Positions 53,995 through 62,188 of a stretch of DNA of 64,000 nucleotides are shown piece after piece (the first letter of the stretch is position 1; the number at the start of each line of letters is the position of its first letter). A program made the translations under genes and the position numbers. Under the pieces are notes generated by a model, which worked only from the letters and a program-made list of their open reading frames with translations, did no database searches and was not told where the DNA came from. Origin of the DNA: Streptomyces sp. V4I2 (GTDB lineage: Bacteria > Actinomycetota > Actinomycetes > Streptomycetales > Streptomycetaceae); contig NZ_JAUSZM010000003.1 of assembly GCF_030817655.1 (NCBI RefSeq), positions 8,866,001 to 8,930,000 of the forward strand, in the 5' to 3' direction.

Positions 53995-54300
53995 CGCCCG
54001 CACCCGCCCCCTTGCCCGCACTCGCCCCCTGCCCCGCATCCGCCCGCTGACGCCCGCACCTGTCCCCTTGCCTGCATCCGCCCGCTGCCCTGCATCCGCC
54101 CGCTGACGCCCGCACTCGCCCCCTTGCCGCCCGCTGCCCTGCACCCGCCTGCTGTTCCGCGTCCGCCCGCTGACGCTCGCACCCGCCTGCTGTTCCGCAC
54201 CCGCCCGCTGACGCCCGCACCCGCCACCTGCTCCGCGTCCGCCCGCTGACGCCCGCACCCGCCACCTGCCGCACCCGCCCCCTACCCCTCACCCGCCCGC
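53981..54300 (+). repeat. C-rich minisatellite continuing from the GlxA stop codon
   Basis: About 320 bp of degenerate tandem repeats built around CGCTGACGCCCGCACCCGCC. The block CGCTGACGC(C/T)CGCAC occurs six times, with its TGA at 53992, 54048, 54104, 54171, 54209 and 54247 (spacings 56, 56, 67, 38 and 38). The first TGA is the stop codon of the GlxA gene, so the array was seeded by the gene's 3' end. The strand is almost free of A and very C-rich. No gene lies in it; the next ribosome site is at about 54305. Confidence 0.85.
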
Positions 54301-54317
54301 CCGCCGAAAGGAAGCAG

Positions 54318-54953
54318 ATGCAGATCGCCATCGTCCTCTTCGACCGCTTCACCGCCCTGGACGCCGTCGGCGCGTACGAGACCCTGGGCCGCCTCCCGGA
54401 CGCGGAGACCGTCTTCGTGGCCGAGCGGACCGGCCCGGTGCGCACCGACACCGGGAACCTCGCCCTCACCGCCGACCGGACGCTCGCCGACGTGCCGGAC
54501 CCCGACATCGTGGTCGTGCCCGGCGGCCCCGGCCAGACCCCGCAGATGGAGAACGAGACCCTCCTGGACTGGCTGCGCACCGCCGACGCCACCAGCACCT
54601 GGACGACCTCCGTGTGCACCGGCTCCCTGCTGCTCGCCGCGGCCGGCCTGCTCACCGGGCGCCGAGCGACCTCGCACTGGCTGGCGCTCGACTTCCTGAA
54701 GCGGTTCGGCGCCGAACCGACCGAGGAGCGGGTCGTCTTCGACGGCAAGTACGTCACCGCGGCCGGCGTCTCCTCCGGCATCGACATGGGCCTGACCCTG
54801 CTCGGCAGGATCGCGGGCGACGAACACGCCCAGGCGGTCCAGCTGTTGACGGAGTACGACCCGCAGCCGCCCTACGACGCCGGATCCCCGCACAAGGCCC
54901 CGGCGCACCTCGTCGAGGAGTTCCGCGCCAAGAGCCGCTTCACTCCGACGTAG
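54318..54953 (+). CDS. DJ-1/PfpI-family protein (isonitrile hydratase-like)
   Basis: A 211-aa DJ-1/PfpI protein. It has the N-terminal Rossmann-like IAIVLFDRFTALDAVGAYE, DIVVVPGGPG, the nucleophile elbow TTSVCTGSLLLAAAGLL with Cys at about 100, and the THW-like segment RRATSHWLAL. Closest relatives include isonitrile hydratase and GlxA N-domains; enzymatic activity is not known. The ATG at 54318 follows AAAGGAAG. It is probably controlled by the GlxA-type regulator just upstream, from which it is separated only by the minisatellite. Its 3' end overlaps the convergent enoyl-CoA hydratase by 14 bases. Confidence 0.9.
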   Translation: MQIAIVLFDRFTALDAVGAYETLGRLPDAETVFVAERTGPVRTDTGNLALTADRTLADVPDPDIVVVPGGPGQTPQMENETLLDWLRTADATSTWTTSVCTGSLLLAAAGLLTGRRATSHWLALDFLKRFGAEPTEERVVFDGKYVTAAGVSSGIDMGLTLLGRIAGDEHAQAVQLLTEYDPQPPYDAGSPHKAPAHLVEEFRAKSRFTPT

Positions 54954-55695
54954 ACACGCTCCAGGTGAAGCGCGGCTGTCTGCGCTCCAGGAACGCGGCG
55001 ACCCCCTCCGCGGTGTCGCCGCTGCCGCGCGCCTGCCCGGCCCAGAACGCGTCGCGGTCCGTGCACCCGTCCGCGAACTCCTTCGCCGCGGCCTGTGTCA
55101 GCTGCGAGCGGGACACCAGGATCCGGCCGAACTCCGCCACCCGCTCGGCGAGTCCGCCCTCGGGCAGCACCTCGTCCACCAGACCCGTGCGCAGCGCTCG
55201 CTCGGTGTCGATCAATTCACCCGAGAACAGCAGGTACTTGGCCGCGGCCGGCCCCACCAGCGACACCAACCGCCGGGTGGAGGACGCCAGATACACGATT
55301 CCGAGCTTCGCCGGCGTCACCCCGAACAGCGCGCCCTCCTCGGCGAACCGCAGATCACAGGCCGCCGCGAGCTGCGACCCGCCGCCCACACAGTGACCGC
55401 GGACCGCCGCGAGCGTCGGCTTCGGGAAGGCGGCGAGGGCCTCCTCGGCACGCACGGCCAACCCCTGCGCCTCGTCCGGCGACCCCCGCAGCGTGGAGAT
55501 GTCGGCTCCCGCGCAGAACGTCGAGCCCTCACCGGTCAGCACCAGCGCCCGTACGTCCGGGTCGGCGGCCAGCGTGTCGAGGAGCGGCGGCAGGGCCCGC
55601 CACATCGCGGCCGTCATCGCGTTGCGCTTGGCCGGATGGTGGATGACGACGGTGGCGACCGAGTCGGCGACGGTGTGCAACAGCTGCGGCTCCAT
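54940..55695 (-). CDS. Enoyl-CoA hydratase/isomerase-family protein
   Basis: A 251-aa crotonase-fold protein. Oxyanion-hole segments are STFCAGADISTLRG and GHCVGGGSQLAAACDLRFA. The first catalytic glutamate of true hydratases, normally in the GGGxE position, is replaced by Gln (GGGSQ), and the second position reads TPAKLG rather than a PE motif. Hydration of enoyl-CoA may therefore be lost and an isomerase or thioesterase-like reaction is possible. The ATG at 55695 is seven bases after TAGCAT, so the transcript is probably leaderless. Convergent overlap with the DJ-1 gene is 14 bases. Confidence 0.88.
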   Translation of the reverse strand: MEPQLLHTVADSVATVVIHHPAKRNAMTAAMWRALPPLLDTLAADPDVRALVLTGEGSTFCAGADISTLRGSPDEAQGLAVRAEEALAAFPKPTLAAVRGHCVGGGSQLAAACDLRFAEEGALFGVTPAKLGIVYLASSTRRLVSLVGPAAAKYLLFSGELIDTERALRTGLVDEVLPEGGLAERVAEFGRILVSRSQLTQAAAKEFADGCTDRDAFWAGQARGSGDTAEGVAAFLERRQPRFTWSVSTSE

Positions 55696-55942
55696 GCGCC
55701 GGATGCTATCCGCCCCGTCCGCGCCGGCGATCAAGAGGTCCGATGAGAGCGACAGGCGGAACGAATCGGACGAGGGGGCGGTCAAACCCGTACAACCCGA
55801 ATAGTCCGCGAAGGCGGTGAGAGGCGGACAAGAGCGGTCCCACAACTGACGCTGTCATACGCCAACGGTCAGAACCGCTCGATAGGCGCTGACTTGTGTT
55901 CAGTTCTTCGGGGTGGAGGGGCTCGTTACCAACACTCGAGAT

Positions 55943-56488
55943 GTGGTGACAATCGAGCGCAAGGATGGCGACCGGACGATGGAAGACCATGGGCGCGGGT
56001 CCGGCCCACGCCCAGCAGACGGCACGGACGAGCCCGGCGCCCCGAGGCCGCCGGAACCGCTGCCGTACGAAGGGGTGTGGCGGTTCACCGCTCCCGCCGT
56101 CGACGCCTCGGTCCCGCAGGCGCGGCATGCCGTACGGGACCTGCTGCACCGCCAGGGAGTGCCGGTCTCGGACGACCTCGTCCAGGGGCTGCTGCTGATC
56201 GTCTCGGAGCTGGTCACGAACGCGGTGCGGCACGCGGCGCTGCTGTCGCCGATGCTCGCCGTGGAGATCGCCGTCGGCGCGGAGTGGGTGCGGGTGTCCG
56301 TGGAGGACAACCATCCCTACCGCCCGACCGCCCTGGAGGCCGACCACGGCCGGACCGGCGGCCGCGGACTCCTCCTGGTGAGCGAGATCACCCGGGAGGC
56401 GGGTGGGGTGTGCGACGTCGAGCACACGGCGAGCGGCGGCAAGGTGATCTGGGCCGCCCTGCCGCTCAAGCCCGCGAGCGTGCCGTAA
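55943..56488 (+). CDS. HATPase_c anti-sigma-factor-like (RsbW-type) protein
   Basis: A protein of about 181 aa with a histidine-kinase-like ATPase domain of the anti-sigma type at about residues 40-175. The N box is LLLIVSELVTNAVRHAA (Asn contacting Mg-ATP), then VSVEDNHPY (D-x-x-x) and GRGLLLVSEI (G2 box). The N-terminal 40 residues are Gly/Pro-rich and look disordered. Streptomycetes have dozens of these orphan proteins that bind sigma factors or anti-anti-sigma factors. The start is uncertain: GTG at 55943 or 55946, GTG at 55913 or ATG at 55979. No partner sigma gene is adjacent. It is convergent with idi, six bases apart. Confidence 0.85.
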   Translation: MVTIERKDGDRTMEDHGRGSGPRPADGTDEPGAPRPPEPLPYEGVWRFTAPAVDASVPQARHAVRDLLHRQGVPVSDDLVQGLLLIVSELVTNAVRHAALLSPMLAVEIAVGAEWVRVSVEDNHPYRPTALEADHGRTGGRGLLLVSEITREAGGVCDVEHTASGGKVIWAALPLKPASVP

Positions 56489-56494
56489 GGCGGC

Positions 56495-57088
56495 TTACCA
56501 GCCGGCGGACGTGTCCGTCAGCTCCCGGACGGCGGGGCGGGCCGCGTCCAGGACGGTCATGAACCAGGCGGAGAAGGTGTCCTTCGCGTGCCGCTCCGCC
56601 AGCTCGGCGGGAGACACGAAGGCGGTCGCGCCGACCTCCTCCGGGTCCGGCCGCAGTGGGGACTGCACCAGCCCGACGAAGAGGTGGTTGTACTCCTGCT
56701 CGACCAGGCCCGAGGCCGGGTCGGGGTGGTTGTAGCGGACCGTGCCCGCCTCGGCGAGCAGCGAGGGGGAGACGCCGAGCTCCTCGTACGTCCGCCGGGC
56801 GGCCGCCGCGAAGGGCGCCTCGCCGGGATAGGGGTGGCCGCAGCAGGTGTTGGACCAGACGCCGGGGGAGTGGTACTTGCCCAGCGCCCGCTGCTGGAGC
56901 AGCAGCCGGCCGTGCTCGTCGAACAGGAACACCGAGAAGGCGCGGTGCAGCCGCCCCGGCGGCTGATGGGCGGCGAGCTTCTCCGCGGTGCCGATCGTCA
57001 CACCGTTCTCGTCGACCAGTTCCAGCAAAATCGCGTCCACGGTGCCGTTCGACGAACTGTGCGTCGCGGTGGCAGGTGTGATCGGCAT
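56495..57088 (-). CDS. idi: Isopentenyl-diphosphate delta-isomerase (type I)
   Basis: A 197-aa type I IPP isomerase that interconverts isopentenyl and dimethylallyl diphosphate. It has the Nudix-like fold with RAFSVFLFDEHGRLLLQQRA, the active-site cysteine in SNTCCGHPYPGE, the metal/His motifs, and the catalytic glutamates in YEELGV and VEQEYNHLFVG. The ATG at 57088 follows AAGGATG with good spacing; upstream in-frame codons to 57142 are rejected. As I remember, the S. coelicolor hopanoid cluster lies about ten genes further on, so this gene probably supports hopanoid and other isoprenoid supply. It is convergent with the anti-sigma-like gene. Confidence 0.95.
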   Translation of the reverse strand: MPITPATATHSSSNGTVDAILLELVDENGVTIGTAEKLAAHQPPGRLHRAFSVFLFDEHGRLLLQQRALGKYHSPGVWSNTCCGHPYPGEAPFAAAARRTYEELGVSPSLLAEAGTVRYNHPDPASGLVEQEYNHLFVGLVQSPLRPDPEEVGATAFVSPAELAERHAKDTFSAWFMTVLDAARPAVRELTDTSAGW

Positions 57089-57241
57089 ACCCATCCTTCG
57101 CATTGGTCTTCGCGCCCCAAGTGTGCCGTACGAATCCGGCACTCCCGGCAGCTGATCGTGCCCGGCGCGGCGGCCGAGGAACCGTCCGGGGCGGGGCTGT
57201 GAGTATGAGGACGCAGCCGTCCACCGGACCGATGCGTTCCG

Positions 57242-57281
57242 TCCGAACCCGGGTTTCAGTGCCCGAACCCGTGTGTCAGTG
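57242..57281. repeat. 20-bp tandem duplication spanning the efflux-gene stop codon
   Basis: TCCGAACCCGGGTTTCAGTG (57242-57261) and CCCGAACCCGTGTGTCAGTG (57262-57281) match at 17 of 20 positions. The second copy contains the TCA (stop on the minus strand) of the cation-efflux gene, so the gene's 3' end has been duplicated just beyond its stop. Confidence 0.6.
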
Positions 57282-58211
57282 GCACAGCCGCGCCTCGTGC
57301 TCCGCGTGCCCGCTCGGCTCCAGCTGGAAGGTGCAGTGCTCCACGTCGAAGTGGTCGCCGAGGCAGCCCTGGAGCTCGTGCAGCATCTTCTCGTGGCCGA
57401 TCGCGCTCAGGACGTCCGAGCGCACCACCACGTGCGCGGACAGGACCGGCATCCCGGAGGTGATCGTCCAGGCGTGCAGGTCGTGGACGTCCTCGACACC
57501 GTCCAGGGCCAGTATGTGGGCCCGCACGTCCGCGATGTCCACGTCCTTGGGAGCCGCCTCCAGCAGCACGTCCAGGGTCTCGCGCAGCAGCTTCCAGGTG
57601 CGCGGCACGATCATCAGGCCGATGACGAGCGAGGCGATCGGGTCGGCGGCCTGCCAGCCGGTGGTCAGGATCACCACCGCGGAGATCAGCACCGCGACCG
57701 AGCCCAACGCGTCCGCGGCCACCTCCAGGAACGCGCCGCGCACGTTCAGGCTGTCCTTCTGGCCGCGCATCAGCAGCGACAGCGAGACCATGTTGGCGAC
57801 CAGGCCGATCGCGCCGAACACGATGGTCAGCCCGCCCTCGGTGCCGGCGGGTGTGACGAACCGCTGGATCGCCTCGTACAGGACGTATCCGCCGACCCCG
57901 AGCAGCAGCAGGCAGTTGGCGAGGGCGGCGAGGATCTCGGCGCGGGCCAGCCCGAAGGTGCGCCGGTCGCTGGGCGGGAGGCTCCCGAAGTGGATCGCGA
58001 GGAGCGCCATGCCGAGGCCCAGCGCGTCGGTCGCCATGTGCGCCGCGTCGGCGACCAGCGCCAGCGAGTCGGCGACCACGCCGCCGATGATCTCGACCAC
58101 CATGACGCCGAGCGTGATGGACAGCGCGACCCGCAGCCTCCCGCGGTACGCGGCGGTCGCCGTACCCGCCGGCGGACCGTGCGTATGCCCGTGATCGTGC
58201 CCAGCCCCCAT
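57276..58211 (-). CDS. Cation diffusion facilitator (CDF) metal-efflux protein
   Basis: A 311-aa CDF transporter of the zinc/cobalt/cadmium type with six membrane helices. The N-terminus is His-rich (GAGHDHGHTHG). Metal-site motifs are the HxxxD of helix 2 (ADAAHMATDALGLG) and DALGS of helix 5 (AADALGSVAVL). The C-terminal cytosolic domain has LHAWTITSGMPVLSAHVVV and ends His/Glu-rich (SGHAEHEARLCH). The ATG at 58211 follows GGAGG with eight-base spacing. A G-tract dyad at 58252-58267 lies 40 bases upstream and may bind a CsoR/RcnR-type metal sensor. It is downstream of galE on the same strand but separated by a terminator. Confidence 0.93.
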   Translation of the reverse strand: MGAGHDHGHTHGPPAGTATAAYRGRLRVALSITLGVMVVEIIGGVVADSLALVADAAHMATDALGLGMALLAIHFGSLPPSDRRTFGLARAEILAALANCLLLLGVGGYVLYEAIQRFVTPAGTEGGLTIVFGAIGLVANMVSLSLLMRGQKDSLNVRGAFLEVAADALGSVAVLISAVVILTTGWQAADPIASLVIGLMIVPRTWKLLRETLDVLLEAAPKDVDIADVRAHILALDGVEDVHDLHAWTITSGMPVLSAHVVVRSDVLSAIGHEKMLHELQGCLGDHFDVEHCTFQLEPSGHAEHEARLCH

Positions 58212-58251
58212 GAAAAGCGCCTCCTGTTTTCCGCCCGGGACCCCAGTGAAC

Positions 58252-58267
58252 TACGGGTGGGGGGTAT
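58252..58267. promoter_or_regulatory. Candidate CsoR/RcnR-type metal-sensor site
   Basis: TACGGGTGGGGGGTAT resembles the G-tract sites flanked by TAC and GTA used by CsoR/RcnR-family repressors. It is just upstream of the CDF efflux gene, a natural target. Pattern match only. Confidence 0.35.
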
Positions 58268-58300
58268 GGGGCAACGCGGCACTGAACACCGTTGTCATGT

Positions 58301-58335
58301 GCCCTGACCTGCAGAAACGATCCGCAGGTCAGGGC
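58301..58335 (-). terminator. Terminator of galE
   Basis: GCCCTGACCTGC (58301-58312) and GCAGGTCAGGGC (58324-58335) form a perfect 12-bp stem around an 11-base A-rich loop, 21 bases beyond the galE stop on the minus strand. Confidence 0.85.
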
Positions 58336-58356
58336 GGCGGCCAACTCCCGCCCGGC

Positions 58357-59328
58357 TCACCCGCCGTGGTGCCGCAGCCACCCCTGCCACGCCGACCCGA
58401 CCATCTCGCGCACCCCGCGCCGGGCCGTCCAGCCCAACTGCTCGGCGGCCCGGGCGGCCGAGGCGACCGCGCGGGGCGCGTCCCCGGGACGCCTGGCCTC
58501 CACGAGGGCAGGCCGCCGGTCGCCGCTCACCTCACCGATGACCGTGATCAGTTCGCGTACGGAGACGCCCTCTCCGCGACCGATGTTGACCGTCAGGTCG
58601 CCGGGCGTGGTGTCCTCGGTCAGCCGACGGGCCGCCGCGAGGTGGGCCTCGGCGAGATCGGCGACATGAATGTAGTCACGGATGCACGTCCCGTCCGGTG
58701 TCGGATAGTCGTCGCCGAAGATCCGCGGTGCCTCGTCGCGGGTGAGCCGGTCGAAGACCATGGGGACGATGTTGAAGACCCCGGTGTCCGCCAGCTCGGG
58801 CGCGGCCGCCCCGGCCACGTTGAAGTAGCGCAGGCACACGGTCGAGATGCCGTGCGCCCGGCCCGCCGCCCGCACCAGCCACTCCCCGGCGAGCTTGGTC
58901 TCGCCGTACGGGTTCACCGGAACACACGGAGTGTCCTCCGTGATCAGGTCCACATCGGGGTTGCCGTACACGGCCGCCGAGGAGGAGAAGACGAAGCGCT
59001 TGATCCCGGCCTCGGCGACCGCTTCCAGAAGCGTGGTGAGGCCGCCGACGTTCTCCCGGTAGTAGCGCGTCGGCTGCGCCACGGACTCGGCGACCTGTTT
59101 GCGTGCGGCGAGATGCACCACGCCCGTCACCCCGTGCTCGGCGCACACCCGCTTCAGCAGGCCCGCGTCCAGCGACGAGCCGTGGACGAGCGGAACGCCC
59201 GCCGGCAGCCGTGCTGGCATCCCGGCCGAGAGGTCGTCGAGGACGAGGACGCGCTCCCCGGCGTCGGTCATGGCCCGCGCCACATGGGCCCCGATGTATC
59301 CGGCACCGCCGGTGATCAGCCATGTCAT
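58357..59328 (-). CDS. galE: UDP-glucose 4-epimerase
   Basis: A 323-aa extended SDR of the GalE group that interconverts UDP-glucose and UDP-galactose (or the N-acetyl forms). The NAD loop is TGGAGYIGAHVARAM. The SSSAAVYG segment gives Ser/Thr, and the catalytic YxxxK pair is in NPYGETKLAGEW. LRYFNVAGA and the RDYIHVADLA segment are classic GalE. The ATG at 59328 follows AGGTGGG. It is divergent from the DUF5941/CDP-alcohol-phosphotransferase operon across 287 bp, so it may supply sugar nucleotides for the same envelope pathway. Confidence 0.93.
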   Translation of the reverse strand: MTWLITGGAGYIGAHVARAMTDAGERVLVLDDLSAGMPARLPAGVPLVHGSSLDAGLLKRVCAEHGVTGVVHLAARKQVAESVAQPTRYYRENVGGLTTLLEAVAEAGIKRFVFSSSAAVYGNPDVDLITEDTPCVPVNPYGETKLAGEWLVRAAGRAHGISTVCLRYFNVAGAAAPELADTGVFNIVPMVFDRLTRDEAPRIFGDDYPTPDGTCIRDYIHVADLAEAHLAAARRLTEDTTPGDLTVNIGRGEGVSVRELITVIGEVSGDRRPALVEARRPGDAPRAVASAARAAEQLGWTARRGVREMVGSAWQGWLRHHGG

Positions 59329-59615
59329 GGTCGCCCACCTTATGCGCACGCCCCGACACTCCGCGCAATGTCCGGGATGCCCGGTCTGGGAGGGCAGGTT
59401 TGTGGGCGGGGCACGTGATCACCGATGATGATCGTGGCAAAGGCCGGTGGAGACGGTGTTGATCTGCCCGTGAACGGGCGGTGAACACCAGCTTCCGGGG
59501 ATCCGATAGCCTCTGCCGACACGCCGCCCGGCTGGTGCAGTCCCACCACGCCAAGGGGCGCCCCACCATGCACATGCCCGGCGCCCACACGTCGGAGTTC
59601 AGGGAGTGAGTTCGG
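59329..59615 (+). promoter_or_regulatory. Divergent region with promoter and upstream mini-frame
   Basis: The 287-bp gap holds a small dyad GCCCGTGAACGGGC (59466-59479), a likely -10 TAGCCT at 59507-59512 and then a leader of about 100 bases. The leader contains a possible 13-codon frame (ATG 59568 to TGA 59607-59609) with AAGGGG before it, ending seven bases before the TTG start of the DUF5941 gene. It might couple translation. No gene of normal size is present. Confidence 0.4.
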
Positions 59616-61439
59616 TTGTCGACCGCCATCCTCACCGGTCAGCCGGTCCCCGGATCGTCGATCGAGGGTGATCTGCGGTCCCTCGGCTTCGACGTCCGGA
59701 CCGCCGCCGACGCCGCCGACGCCGAGGCGCTCCTCGCCCGGGTGCCGGGTGACCAGCGGGTCGCCGTGGTCGACGCCCGGTTGGTGGGGCACGTCCACGC
59801 GCTGCGCCTCGGCCTCACCGACCCCCGCTTCCCGCTCGCCGCGGTGCCGGGAGCGGTGACCGCCCAGCCGGCCGGCCGCCAGGCCCTGACCCGGGCAGTG
59901 GCCCGCGAGAACTCCGCGGGCGGCGGTACGGCCCTCGCCGTCGACAGCCTCGCCGACCGCGTCGTCGCCGCCCTGGCCGCCGACGGCACCGAGGTGCACC
60001 GCCCCGAGCTCGGCAGCCTGGTCGCCGAGGTCCCGGCCGACCCGCAGGCCCGCAACGAGGCACGGCAGGCCGTGGCCGCCGTCGACGACGAGGCCGTACG
60101 CCTGAAGTCGGCTGTGAAGGCCCGCGACGGCTTCTTCACCACTTACTGCATCAGCCCGTACTCCCGCTACCTCGCCCGCTGGTGTGCCCGCCGGGGCCTG
60201 ACCCCGAACCAGGTCACCACCGCCTCCCTGATCACCGCGCTGATAGCGGCGGGCTGCGCGGCCACCGGAACGCGCGGCGGTTTCATCGCCGCGGGCATCC
60301 TGCTGATCTTCTCCTTCGTCCTCGACTGCACCGACGGACAGCTCGCCCGCTACTCCCTGCAGTACTCGACGCTCGGCGCCTGGCTGGACGCCACCTTCGA
60401 CCGGGCCAAGGAGTACGCCTACTACGCGGGCCTGGCCCTCGGAGCCGCCCGCGGCGGCGGCAGTGACGATGTCTGGGCCCTCGCGCTCGGCGCGATGGTC
60501 CTGCAGAGCTGCCGGCACATCGTGGACTTCTCCTTCAACGAGGCCAACCACGACGCCACCGCCAACACCAGCCCCACGGCTGCCCTTTCCGACAAGCTGG
60601 ACAGCGTCGGGTGGACGGTGTGGGTGCGCCGGATGATCGTCCTGCCGATCGGTGAACGGTGGGCGATGATCGCCGTCCTCACGGCGGTGACCACTCCGCG
60701 TATCACCTTCTACGCGCTGCTCATCGGGTGCGCGTTCGCCGCGACGTACACGACGGCGGGCCGGGTGCTGCGGTCGCTGACGCGGAAGGCCACGCGGACC
60801 GACCGGGCGGCGCAGGCGCTGGCGGACCTGGCGGACAGCGGGCCGCTCGCCGAGGGAGTGGCCGCACTCCTTCGCAAGCTGCCCACCTACGGCCCGCTCG
60901 GCTCCCGCGCCTTCCTCGTGCTGCCTGCCGCCGCGCTGATGGTCGGCGTCGCGGCGCTGGAGCCGTACGGCAGCGCGTGGCCCGTTGTCCTGGCCGCGCT
61001 GTACGTGCTCACCTCGGGCGCTGCTGTCGTGCAGCCCCTCAAGGGCGCCCTCGACTGGCTCGTCCCCCCGCTCTTCCGCGCCGCCGAATACGGCACCGTC
61101 CTGGTACTGGCGGCCCAAGCGGACGTGAACGGGGCCCTTCCTGCAGCTTTCGGCCTGGTGGGGGCAGTCGCCTACCATCACTACGACACGGTGTACCGCA
61201 TCCGCGGCAACGCCGGGGCGCCCCCGGCCTGGCTGGTGCGCGCCATCGGGGGGCACGAAGGGCGGACGCTGCTCGTCACCGTCCTGGCCGCGGTGCTCTC
61301 CGCCTCGCAGTTCAAGGTCGCGCTCACGGCCCTCGCCGTGGCCGTCGCCCTGGTGGTGCTCTTCGAGAGCATCCGCTTCTGGGTGTCCGCCCACAAGGGT
61401 GGCGCGCCCGCCGTACACGATGAAGGAGAACCCGCATGA
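59616..61439 (+). CDS. DUF5941-containing CDP-alcohol phosphatidyltransferase fusion
   Basis: A 607-aa protein. The first 150 residues form a soluble alpha/beta domain (STAILTGQPVPGSSIEGDLR at the start, with nucleotidyltransferase-like features). A CDP-alcohol phosphatidyltransferase domain follows at about 170-380 with the complete motif DCTDGQLAR and GAWLDATFD, that is D-x2-D-G-x2-A-R-x8-G-x3-D-x3-D. Several further membrane helices (DUF5941) complete the protein. Such enzymes displace CMP from a CDP-alcohol with a second alcohol. The TTG at 59616 has GGGAGTGAG upstream. It is first gene of an operon whose members overlap by 4, 13 and 23 bases, so product and stoichiometry are closely linked. 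Confidence 0.88.
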   Translation: MSTAILTGQPVPGSSIEGDLRSLGFDVRTAADAADAEALLARVPGDQRVAVVDARLVGHVHALRLGLTDPRFPLAAVPGAVTAQPAGRQALTRAVARENSAGGGTALAVDSLADRVVAALAADGTEVHRPELGSLVAEVPADPQARNEARQAVAAVDDEAVRLKSAVKARDGFFTTYCISPYSRYLARWCARRGLTPNQVTTASLITALIAAGCAATGTRGGFIAAGILLIFSFVLDCTDGQLARYSLQYSTLGAWLDATFDRAKEYAYYAGLALGAARGGGSDDVWALALGAMVLQSCRHIVDFSFNEANHDATANTSPTAALSDKLDSVGWTVWVRRMIVLPIGERWAMIAVLTAVTTPRITFYALLIGCAFAATYTTAGRVLRSLTRKATRTDRAAQALADLADSGPLAEGVAALLRKLPTYGPLGSRAFLVLPAAALMVGVAALEPYGSAWPVVLAALYVLTSGAAVVQPLKGALDWLVPPLFRAAEYGTVLVLAAQADVNGALPAAFGLVGAVAYHHYDTVYRIRGNAGAPPAWLVRAIGGHEGRTLLVTVLAAVLSASQFKVALTALAVAVALVVLFESIRFWVSAHKGGAPAVHDEGEPA

Positions 61440-62188
61440 TCGGCCTCGTGCTGGCGGCCGGCGCCGGACGGCGTCTGCGCCCCTACACCGACAGCCTTCC
61501 CAAGGCGCTGGTGCCGGTGGGGCCCGCGGGCATAGAGGGCGAACCGACGGTCCTGGACCTGACCCTCGGCAACTTCGCCGAGATCGGTCTGACCGAGGTC
61601 GCGATCATCGTCGGCTACCGCAAGGAAGCCGTGTACGAGCGCCGGGCGGCCCTGGAGCAGAAGTACGGCCTCAAGCTCACGCTCATCGACAACGACAAGG
61701 CCGAGGAGTGGAACAACGCCTACTCCCTGTGGTGCGGCCGTGACGCCCTCAAGGACGGCGTGATCCTCGCCAACGGCGACACCGTCCACCCGGTCTCCGT
61801 CGAGAAGACGCTGCTCGCCGCCCGCGGCGACGGCAAGAAGATCATCCTCGCCCTGGACACGGTGAAGTCCCTGGCGGACGAGGAGATGAAGGTCGTCGTC
61901 GACCCCGCCAAGGGCATGACGAAGATCACCAAGCTGATGGACCCGGCCGAGGCCACCGGCGAGTACATCGGCGTCACCCTCATCGAGGGCGACGCCGCCC
62001 CGGAGCTGGCCGACGCGCTGAAGACGGTGTGGGAGACGGACCCGCAGCAGTTCTACGAGCACGGCTACCAGGAGCTCGTGAACCGCGGCTTCCGGATCGA
62101 CGTGGCGCCGATCGGCGACGTCAAGTGGGTCGAGATCGACAACCACGACGATCTCGCCCGTGGACGGGAGATCGCGTGCCTCTACTGA
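61436..62188 (+). CDS. Sugar/polyol-phosphate nucleotidyltransferase (cytidylyltransferase-like)
   Basis: A 250-aa nucleotidyltransferase. The signature LAAGAGRRLRPYTDSLPKAL (G-x-G-x-R-x-x-P-x-T-x-x-x-P-K) is at the N-terminus. NGDTVH holds the metal Asp, and the second metal region is near VEIDNHDDL at the C-terminus. The motif WNNAYSLWCGRDAL resembles CTP:phosphocholine/inositol-1-phosphate cytidylyltransferases, which hand a CDP-activated polyol to CDP-alcohol phosphotransferases. That fits the neighbours on both sides. It overlaps the preceding gene by four bases (ATGA) and the following one by 13. The nucleotide (CTP) and substrate are inferred. Confidence 0.9.
   Translation: MIGLVLAAGAGRRLRPYTDSLPKALVPVGPAGIEGEPTVLDLTLGNFAEIGLTEVAIIVGYRKEAVYERRAALEQKYGLKLTLIDNDKAEEWNNAYSLWCGRDALKDGVILANGDTVHPVSVEKTLLAARGDGKKIILALDTVKSLADEEMKVVVDPAKGMTKITKLMDPAEATGEYIGVTLIEGDAAPELADALKTVWETDPQQFYEHGYQELVNRGFRIDVAPIGDVKWVEIDNHDDLARGREIACLY

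Noticed and set aside
53981-54300. Continuation of a coding region through the C-rich repeats
   Set aside because: Stops occur in each repeat unit and composition is repeat-like; the downstream gene has its own ribosome site at about 54305.
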